A stretch of DNA of 64,000 nucleotides, from NCBI GenBank assembly GCA_010015745.1, contig ML978300.1, positions 1-64,000 of the forward strand, read 5' to 3'. Position 1 is the stretch's first letter. The number at the start of each line of letters is the position of its first letter. Shown here in pieces: positions 57,004 through 64,000 of the stretch. The position numbers and the translations under genes were made by a program. Source of the DNA: Setomelanomma holmii. Taxonomy: Eukaryota; Ascomycota; Dothideomycetes; Pleosporales; Phaeosphaeriaceae. The notes under the pieces are model-generated. The model saw only the letters and a program-made list of their open reading frames with translations. It had not been told where the DNA came from and made no database searches.

Positions 57004-57415
57004 TTACATAATCTCGAGAGCTGTGATCACCTCTTCACTCGTACCCTCTGGGTTCCTAAAGCTTTGCCACTGCTCAACACCTCTCGTTCCTGACTGCGCT
57101 CTTATTCTTTCCGCAACCATACTCTCCTTGATATCCAGTACATTCCCACTTTCCACACCCATAACACGCAGATACGTTGGAAACGAACTTGCTAGTATCA
57201 TGGGCAGAGGTTGTCGCAGTATTGCCTGTGTTGGTGCTAGGCTGGAAATCCATGCCAGAGTGGATTTGCTCACTGGGCGCATGGATACCATCGAGATTCG
57301 TGTACTGCAGCATCTTTCCAAACTGTATTGAATACTGATTTCTTGTAAGCGAGAGAAGGAGATACGGTCTTCGACGAGGTGTGTAAGAGATCGAAGGAAG
57401 TCGAACGGGCATTTT
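57004..57415 (-). CDS. hypothetical protein, exon structure uncertain
   Basis: The terminal frame to 57004 reads as plausible protein (QPLPMILASSFPTYLRVMGV, VLDIKESMVAERIRAQSGTR, GTSEEVITALEIM). Upstream another frame starts MPVRLPSISYTPRRRPYLLL at 57413 and runs on past 57270. A GTGAGC donor and CACAG acceptor around 57263-57216 could link them, but the phase does not fit the terminal frame in a simple way. I do not recognise the family. Confidence 0.3.
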
Positions 57416-57580
57416 GAGCAGTTGTACCTCTGTCAGATATAACGATGTATCCACGTATATCGTCAGTGGGATCGATCTTGTGATCATCAAAAAATGATTG
57501 TTGATTGTGTCTTCTTCCGCTCGGATGTTCCAGGTTCTTTTGCGCCGATTAGCGTGTTTCGTCCGAAGGCCCCTGTTCAA

Positions 57581-58107
57581 TTAGACTGATCTGGCCTTGA
57601 CGCGCTCGCTATCTAATAACTAGCTGTGCATCTGACACTTGTACTGTGGCTTATTGTTCGAGAGATAGCCCTCTATCTGACAACTCCACATGCTTGCTGG
57701 CTGGAATGTTAGAGGCACTTCGCAGGCGCACCAGTGACGTGTAATGATTGGCAGACACGTTGCGGTGATTCTGTGGTGTGAAGATTCGACTTCGCTTGTT
57801 CACGCACGCCAGTCGATTCATGGAGCAGCCCTTTGCGAGTTTTATAGGCATGTAAATCTTGTGAAACACGACAGAGCATGCACGCTACGGTGAAGCGAGG
57901 GTATGTGTGGATCTCGGTGCAATGATGGAGACCATGGAGGATGAAGGCGTGCACCAGATTTGCGTATATGCGTGCAGGTGAATGCGCGTGAGAAGGTACC
58001 ACCGGAATTTGCAGTGTTGAAGATGTGCGTACTCAAGGTAGTCAAGCATTGCCTGAAGGGTGCCCCATGAGACAGACCTTCCATATTCGTCCTTCAGTCG
58101 TGAGGTG
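57581..58107. other. intergenic
   Basis: About 530 bp upstream of the hypothetical gene at 58247. No open frame with a motif and no repeat is seen. Confidence 0.4.
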
Positions 58108-58115
58108 TATAAAAA
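58108..58115 (+). promoter_or_regulatory. TATA box of the gene at 58247
   Basis: TATAAAAA lies 132 bp before the ATG. Confidence 0.5.
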
Positions 58116-58246
58116 TTTCGAGAAGCGAGTGCAAACTTACAACCCTACTACCACATACGATTCAGCTAGTAATTAGTCAAGTGCTACACAGCAACGTAAG
58201 CAACAACCAAAACAGCATACTATCAGACATACTCAGCAAAGAAAGC

Positions 58247-58939
58247 ATGTCGAGGAGAAACTTCCTTAGCTACAGTCCTTCTGACTACTACCCTACCAGA
58301 CACGTGGCTCCTGGTCGTACTGGACATTCAAGTGATCAGATGCAACATACTCATGTTGCCCGGGAGCAACAACAGTGGAACCAGCCGCATTACACGGGCT
58401 ACAATCGTTTCCTCGAACACGCGATTCTGTGCAGATGTGCAAATCCTGTCGGTCACGGCGATGCCTTCAGTAACGTAAGCACCAGCGAAAGTTATACCGG
58501 AATGCCGAGCCGCGACCTGAATGCCATCAAAATGAGCTGGGATGAAGAAATGCATCGCCTGCTCGATGCCCTCGAGAAAGACTATGCAACGAGGGAAGAG
58601 GTGCGGAGTGTTTGGTCACAAGTATACCATCCGGATACAGTTCGAGCGTTGTGGCAAAAGCACCGCAATGGCGAGTGGGCCATGGCACGAGGAATTACTG
58701 TGAGAGGCGTACCCCACAACGTCATTTGGCACGGGCGCGTGAATCCCCAAAACGTGGGAGTAATGCCTCTACCAGAGACTCCAGGCCTGGTTACGATCGG
58801 GCCTCAGGGAGGGTACAGGCCAGGACCGACGGCGTCTGCGCAAGGCACACGACTTCAAGGAAGACCAACCACACTTGGCCACACGTGGGGAGTCAATCAG
58901 ATCAACCGTGGAGGCTCGTCGAGTCAGGGAAGGAGGTGA
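58247..58939 (+). CDS. hypothetical protein, 230 aa
   Basis: Single exon from ATG 58247 (MSRRNFLSYSPSDYYP), with a TATA box 132 bp upstream. The middle looks folded and charged: WDEEMHRLLDALEKDYATRE, VWSQVYHPDTVRALWQKHRN, MARGITVRGVPHNVIWHGRV. N- and C-terminal parts are Gln/Gly/Arg-rich and disordered (QGGYRPGPTASAQGTRLQGR). There is no signal peptide and no membrane segment. I do not recognise a family. Confidence 0.55.
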   Translation: MSRRNFLSYSPSDYYPTRHVAPGRTGHSSDQMQHTHVAREQQQWNQPHYTGYNRFLEHAILCRCANPVGHGDAFSNVSTSESYTGMPSRDLNAIKMSWDEEMHRLLDALEKDYATREEVRSVWSQVYHPDTVRALWQKHRNGEWAMARGITVRGVPHNVIWHGRVNPQNVGVMPLPETPGLVTIGPQGGYRPGPTASAQGTRLQGRPTTLGHTWGVNQINRGGSSSQGRR

Positions 58940-59439
58940 ATAGGAGACATGTAGTAGTAGGAGAAATGGAATGGTGTTGCGTGACTGAAACATTGAAAAT
59001 GAATTTCGAGATCAGCTAGAACGATCAGGTGTAGATCAGAGAAGCCTTGTGAAAAGCAGAGCTGGGCTCCAGAAACGTACTCGACGTCCTGTGCTCTTTC
59101 CATTGAACTGCTTCAACGTTAGTATGCAGATTGGGGCTCAGCATCTGTTCGTCGTGACGGCGCATGTTGGACATTGGCCAGTTTCCTGTTGTATAGGTCT
59201 GCCTGTTGTTCTTGCTATTGATGATGTTAGTCGTGGTGTCGTCGTCACGATGATGCAGGGTGAAGGAACAAGCGCGACGCGTCACGGAAGTCTCTCTCGC
59301 CGACGCCAAGAGCCCCACCAGATGATAGCACTTTAGCTTCCGAGGTCGCTCTTGCCTCATCACGCCTCCTTCACCTCTCACTCACACTTCAAGCCTCAAT
59401 TGGCTTCGATGCTGCACGCGGTTGAAGCAGCCCCCCACG
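58940..59439. other. intergenic, 500 bp
   Basis: 3' UTR of the hypothetical gene and promoter of the F-box gene. The right end is C/T-rich. No feature is seen. Confidence 0.4.
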
Positions 59440-60789
59440 ATGGTGGTCTTAGTCGACCTGGACGACGAGCCTGAGCCGCTCTCTCGTCATGCCCCGCGCG
59501 CGCCTGCCTTCATTCAAGATGTGAAGCCCGTGCATCGCCCTCTTGCGCAAACAGCAGCAGAGGGCGCGAATGGCGCGTCTGGGGCAGGGGAGAGACGCAA
59601 TCCCAATGTCAATGGATTCAGCGCTGCCCTGAGCTGTTATCCGTGAGCCGCAACCACAGCAAGGACAAGACTCCACGCCTTGATGTATGCTGACCACGGT
59701 AACTGTACAGTATAGTCCGACAGCTCGCCAGCCAGTTGGACCTTAATTCGCTGCACGACCTGTCGCGCACGTGCAGGCAGTTCCGCGCGAACCTCCTCGA
59801 GTACCGCGGCCAGCTCGTCAAGCACACGCTGCACTGCTGCAATGAGGACGCCAGTCCTGGGCCTCAGCCGGAGTCCCCGAGACAGCTGACAAGCGGCCGG
59901 GTGGGCAAATGCGCGCGCGACATGGTGGGCGAGTGTCAGCGCTGCGGCGTGGTCGTGTGTCGGGTATGACGTCTTGCATCGAAGGGAAGTAGCTGCGCTG
60001 ATTGAACATCAGAACTGCAACATGAAGCCACCAGCCACACCTATACTACGAGCTCGGCATCGTAGACTGTGTCGTACATGTAACAAGGCACCTTTGCCAC
60101 AGCTGCTCGCTGTATACAAGCCACGCGCAACCTCGTCCAGCACATCATCAATACCAGGATCGCCTTCTCTCCGCCATGCTTTCCTCGATAGCGACACGCT
60201 CCCATCGCGCGCCTTCACCACACCCGCTTTCGAAAGAACACCCTGTAACTGCGACAATGTGGTCTGGCTGTGCGCGCCTTGTGGAAAAGATCTGCGGAGA
60301 GCGGACACTATGTACGTCCAAGCCTGGAGCTGGCGAACCACATACAGTTATTATATGGGTGGTCAGGGCACAGGGGCAGGTGAAGGTAATGAAGGTGTGA
60401 AATGCGGACGAGGCTCAGCATGCTTAGGCGCAAGGATTGTCGAGCACGAGACATGCGAGCAAGATCTTCTCGATGCACTAGCGGCCCAAAATGGCTCACC
60501 GGACGCTGCTGAGCGCTGGAGTGGGACCAGCTACCATGCGCAAGAGATTGAAGGCATTGGCGGTGTTCTGAAGGTCAAGCATAAGAAGCAGGTGCGTGTT
60601 GGCGAATGCGTGAAGCTGTATGAGGATGAGCGCGAAAAGGCTGTTCGGTACCTCGAACGCGAAGTCATTGGGAAGCTCAGGAGCTGGTGCTCTTGGTGCG
60701 AGAGGATTGTGCTTGGGGAGAAGGACAAAGCACTTCTTGCCGGCCGACCAACTTCCAGCTGTTCAACCTCGACATCTTCGAGCAAGTGA
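59440..60789 (+). CDS. F-box-like protein with Cys-rich region (three exons, 410 aa)
   Basis: Exons 59440-59642, 59711-59963 and 60013-60789. Introns of 68 bp (GTGAGC...TACAG) and 49 bp (GTATGA...ATCAG) keep the frame. The F-box-like segment is QLASQLDLNSLHDLSRTCRQFRANLL (listed as two parts: QLASQLDLNSLHDLS and RTCRQFRANLL), followed by YRGQLVKHTLHC. A cysteine-rich part follows: CARDMVGECQRCGVVVCRNC, RLCRTCNKAP, CNCDNVVWLCAPCGKDLR, probably binding zinc. The C-terminal third is helical and charged (EREVIGKLRSWCSWCERIV) and ends in a Ser/Thr tail. It probably serves as a substrate adaptor of an SCF-type ubiquitin ligase. All frames are intact. Confidence 0.75.
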
Positions 60790-60808
60790 TCAAGTTCACG
60801 CTTAGAGC

Positions 60809-61393
60809 ATGTGGCTATCTCGACCGTCCGTAGTCCTCCCATCCATACTCATCTTCACCCTTTACTTTGCTTCTTCGACTCCGGCTGTACTTCGAGCTCG
60901 CTTCGCCGTGCCTAAAAACTTCCTTTTCCGTAGCTTTGCCCCTACCTTCCCCTTCGAGGGTCCTGCACACATAACGTCGAGAAAGATCGCACTGTAAGGT
61001 ATAACTTGATCTTTTACAATCCGCAATCACTGATTTTTTTTAGCTCGGCGATTTGGCCGCGAGAACTTCTCGATTTCCACAATGACGACCGAAGTTGCGC
61101 ACGGTCCTCCATATCTTCTGCTTTTGCCTCAGGAATTCAGACACCAAGTTCTCAAGGGCCCTCTCTTCTCGGAGACAGGCGTATGCATAACGGATCCTGG
61201 CGACTATATTTCCGTTTGGGGTTATGATCACACGGAGAGGACTGCGAATGCAGAGGTCCAAACCTCTTCCTTCGTACACGGTAAGAAGGAATGTGTGCGC
61301 CCGATTGTGCGTGTACCACTTTCAGCGCCGCTATCAGTCTCGAAGCACCCAAGCCTCCGTACCTCCCGCCGCACGAGAGGTGATACAAGGTAG
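60809..61393 (+). CDS. uncertain small gene(s), overlapping alternatives
   Basis: Alternative one: ATG 60809 (MWLSRPSVVLPSILIFTLYF, a hydrophobic start) with an intron 60993-about 61043 (GTAAGG...TTTTTTTAG), continuing SAIWPRELLDFHNDD to a stop at 61227. Alternative two: ATG 61082 (MTTEVAHGPPYLLLLPQEF, good ACA context) running to 61393, optionally minus a 45-bp in-frame intron ending at ACTTTCAG. They cannot both be right in the overlap. Neither matches a known family. Confidence 0.3.
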
Positions 61394-62215
61394 ATAGCCG
61401 AAGATTTCTCTAATAGTGTACTGTAAGTGTCTCCTCTCAAAATGGAGTATCAAGACTGTATCTGAAAGGATACCTCTTGCCTCTTATAGTAGATTCAAAT
61501 TATAAGGTTCATTTATTCTGATGTGGATGTTATATTGAATATATATATAACGTTAACATTAACTCTACAGAATAGCTATCAAGTTTAGGCAGCGTGGCAG
61601 TAGCTAGTGCGTGGCAGTAGCTGGCCTTGGCAGGTCTCGGATGTGCTCTTATAGAGTGAATGTCTACTATATACTTAGGCTCGTGGAACGAGGAGGTGCA
61701 GCGGGCCTCTAAGTATATAAACACGCTTCTTCCCGTGTTTACTCTTGCACAGTAGTAGTGAGCACCCTCTGTGTTGTAGTAGTGTTATTCTTACCTACTT
61801 AATGCAGTAGGCAAGAGCTGCTCTTGCCCTTTATTAGGCAGCGCAATATTAGAAGACTGTTGCATATCAGGATAGATGGATATCACAATCTTACGCCGAT
61901 TTTATAGAGCTATTAGGAGTGTATCATGTCAGCCACCAATACAATAACAGCAGCCTATCTGATCCGTATCAACCCCTCTAAGGGGGGCGGTACAGTCGCT
62001 CTGCTTCGAGACAGACCATTTGCTCTACTCTTAAGGTCAAGGCCAATCGAAGCATCGATTCCAAATAAATTGATCTATTGGCAGCCTAGCCCCCATCTGA
62101 GGCGCATTTGTGGCGTCCAGCCTGATGCGCCCCATGGAGTCCGAAACAGCCTACCACTACTAACACTATCCATGTTGCCCCTCAACCTTGCGCGATCGAC
62201 AATCCTCGAGACTTC
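61394..62215. other. AT-rich intergenic stretch
   Basis: It contains a (AT)n run near 61540 and the direct repeat GTGGCAGTAGCT at about 61591 and 61613. From 61740 on, GTAGTAGTG-like repeats appear. This may be a decayed transposon, but I found no paired termini. Confidence 0.35.
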
Positions 62216-62982
62216 AAATGTCGCACTCGCATCCTCAAAGCCCGTCGCAACATCTTCCGCAAATTGTGCATGAAAGCGATCTTGAGGTGGTGGTTCAGTC
62301 GGATCATGGTAAAGAGGTCTATCTACCACAGCAATATGCGGACCGGCAGCTTGGTCAGCCGTTGGAGGGGGATAAACGACGAATCGCCGGGTTAAAGCCT
62401 TAGCTTTCTTAGACTTTTATCATATTAATCGGACTCGTCGTCGTGGGCGCATCGGTAGGCGGCGCCATCGGCGGGACGAGAGAAGTTGGAAAAGGTGACG
62501 ACAATGGTGCTGTACAATCTGCACCCGGCAAAATCTCTACCTCGAGATACGTTCATCCCAATCTACCATAGTTTGCAAACCTTCAATCTATATCACCTCG
62601 ACTAAAACTGCAACACAGTTCCCCTACACAGTCCATAACCTCCTCAATCCCGTCCGCCACTTTCCATCCAACAACAGACTGCCCCGCCAGCAATCGCACG
62701 CGCTACACCCCCGACTACCCCTCCGGCGGGCCCGGGCAGCAAACTTTCGAGAAGCAGTGCGGATTCGACACTGATGGAGACGACTTGATCGAAGCGTTCG
62801 TTCCAGATTTCAACAACTGCATTGCGCTCTGTGCGAATTGGAATGTCATACAAACGAAGGCGACGAAGTGTACGAGTGTGTCGTTTTTGCTAAGTGGAAT
62901 TCCACCGGGGAATTGTTGGGCGAAAAATGGAACGAGTTATGTGGTGAACGATAAGGCGGATGCGGCGAAGTTGGTTGTATAG
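62216..62982 (+). pseudogene. single-pass membrane protein gene with three in-frame TAG codons
   Basis: From ATG 62216 (MSHSHPQSP) to the TAG at 62980-62982, one frame encodes a coherent protein. It has an acidic N-terminus (HESDLEVVVQSDHGKEVYLP), KRRIAGLK, a membrane helix TFIILIGLVVVGASVGGAIG, a Ser/Thr/Pro linker, and an extracell-type domain with six or more cysteines (DCPAS, KQCGF, NNCIALC, TKCTS, GNCW). Three TAG codons interrupt it: 62401-62403 and 62410-62412 just before the helix, and 62569-62571 in the linker. An intron could remove the third but not simply the first two (22 bp). Fungal proteins of this layout are common and unnamed. It is either a pseudogene or has stop-codon bypass. 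Confidence 0.65.
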
Positions 62983-63170
62983 TAGCGACATGGGAATGGT
63001 TCTTTCGTAATGTGTTTGTTTCAGAGACAGTGGGACGTAGGTATATGGAAACTGGATGGGGCTTCCTCGGCATGTGCCAGATGTCTGCATGCTTCTATCA
63101 GTAGCTGTACGGTTTCGGCTCCTGAGATCATGCTGGTTTGCCAGTCATTTGAAGGCTCGTGTCGACGCTG

Positions 63171-64000
63171 CTACACGATCTCGAGGGTGCGTAGCTTCCA
63201 GCCACCTTCGATGCGCATCTTCTGAAGTACTTCGAAAACGCCATCACCTTCGGCAAGTTTAACGCTGTTGAAGCTGATTAAACCAATTCGCCTGTAGATC
63301 GAGGCGTCTGTTTTCTCAACAATGAGACAAGCTGGGCTAGCAGAACCAGAGTACTTGGCGGCCCCGAGAAAGACGCCCATGAGCTCCCCGCGCGGTTTAC
63401 ATTTGGGGTAGTCAGGGTACACGTGGTCTTTGTTCAAGATCCAGGGACTAAATGGCTGGGGTGTATGGCTCGAGTCGACTTCAGGATCTGGTTTGTGCAG
63501 CTGGCATGTTACTGTCCAAGCTTTGATAAGTATGGTCGGTGCGAAGTCTTCATAATCGCGTTGTAGCTCCTCGAGTTCAGCGTAGTAGTCAAGACCGAGG
63601 CGATAGTCTGTGCTGTGCGTTATCTAGACATGTATATCATCTTGATAGGAAATGTTCCATGCCTGTAATTCGAAATTCAGTACACCAGGGTCCTTAGGGT
63701 GTTGCTCTGCCTTGATGGAAGCCCAAGTCCAAGTTGGAAAGTGCCGCGGACTGTCCGCGACGGGCTCCCATAAGTCGTTGTTGCCAAGTAAGTACCAGCT
63801 CAAACTTATCGCAAAAGTACCACTTGTAGTGCCGACAACTTTTTTGATGTCAAAAGACTCAGGCCGAGCGATATTGACGGATAGAGGAAGACCGTAGAAA
63901 TGAGTTCCCATGCGTCCATAAGTGATACTATCTCCGCAGGCACGAATGATACCAGTGCAAGCCTGGATGGCATCCTCCCTAAAAGAGAGGTTTCTCTGGT
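63171..64000 (-). pseudogene. C-terminal part of a HET-type (heterokaryon incompatibility) protein, one in-frame TAG, cut by window edge
   Basis: The frame enters from beyond 64000 (LFREDAIQACTGIIRACGD) and carries HFPTWTWASIKAE, the SWSWAS-type block that follows the HET domain in this large fungal family. TAG at 63626-63624 interrupts it. The same frame then continues YRLGLDYYAELEELQRDY, ILIKAWTVTCQL, GELMGVFLGAAKY and CLIVEKTDASIYRRIGL to the stop at 63171, the usual C-terminal end. A 60-bp in-frame intron (GTACTG...TGTCTAG) ending exactly at this TAG is possible, so the gene may be intact. The HET domain itself is outside the window. Such proteins mediate allorecognition. Confidence 0.6.

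Noticed and set aside
1..64000. Reassigned genetic code (TAG read as Gln)
   Set aside because: TAG is the natural terminator of NOP58, AA9 and the gene ending at 13440, with no conserved protein continuing behind it.
1..64000. CRISPR arrays, bacterial operons, viral genes
   Set aside because: No spaced direct repeats, no polycistronic layout with ribosome binding sites, and no viral hallmark protein in any frame.

Overview
The window is nuclear DNA from a filamentous ascomycete (Pezizomycotina). The evidence is short GT-AG introns (mostly 46-60 bp) with CTAAC-type branch sites, divergent and convergent single-gene units instead of operons, and fungus-specific families: an AA9 polysaccharide monooxygenase, a heme-thiolate peroxidase, a C2H2 plus fungal-specific transcription factor, a HET-type protein, F-box genes, and hAT and Fot1/pogo transposons. 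A Dothideomycete such as one of the Pleosporales is my best guess, from the general character of the families. It is an inference.

The left part (about 1.6-13.4 kb) is conserved and intact: a C2H2 zinc-finger protein, actin-related protein 10 of dynactin, the box C/D snoRNP protein NOP58 divergent from it, RNA polymerase III subunit RPC9 (three exons, convergent with NOP58), and a conserved protein of unknown function. Other intact genes are scattered to the right: AA9 LPMO (20.0-21.0 kb), UPO/chloroperoxidase-like enzyme (32.3-33.7), a 988-residue C2H2/fungal_trans transcription factor in seven exons (42.9-46.3), a fatty-aldehyde dehydrogenase (53.2-54.8), a small secreted protein (56.4-56.7) and an F-box protein (59.4-60.8).

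Between them lies a graveyard of accessory genes. A RING gene (14.1-16.1) has a TAG inside its RING. A P450 (16.4-18.0) has a TAG and a frameshift. Four RING genes sit in 21.3-30.2 kb. At least two of these, and probably a third, are paralogues sharing an unnamed helical region before the RING. A RING gene at 24.6-21.3 kb is split by a 2,424-bp hAT element, and an OTT_1508-like deaminase gene is split by a 3,097-bp hAT element (48,300-51,396) with a perfect 8-bp target duplication. In both split genes the host reading frame rejoins exactly when the transposon and one duplication copy are removed. F-box remnants (36.5, 51.8 kb), a conserved unknown gene (46.8-48.0), a membrane protein gene with three TAG codons (62.2-63.0) and a HET-type gene with one TAG (63.2-64.0) complete the set.

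The premature stops are mostly TAG. In the last 1.1 kb of the second hAT, all seven in-frame stops are TAG, as expected if CAG was changed to TAG by CpA-to-TpA mutation of the RIP type. The housekeeping genes show no such lesions, which argues against random sequencing error. Large stretches (9.2-11.6, 18.0-19.8, 30.2-32.3, 37.6-42.9, 54.8-56.4 kb) hold no gene I can support.
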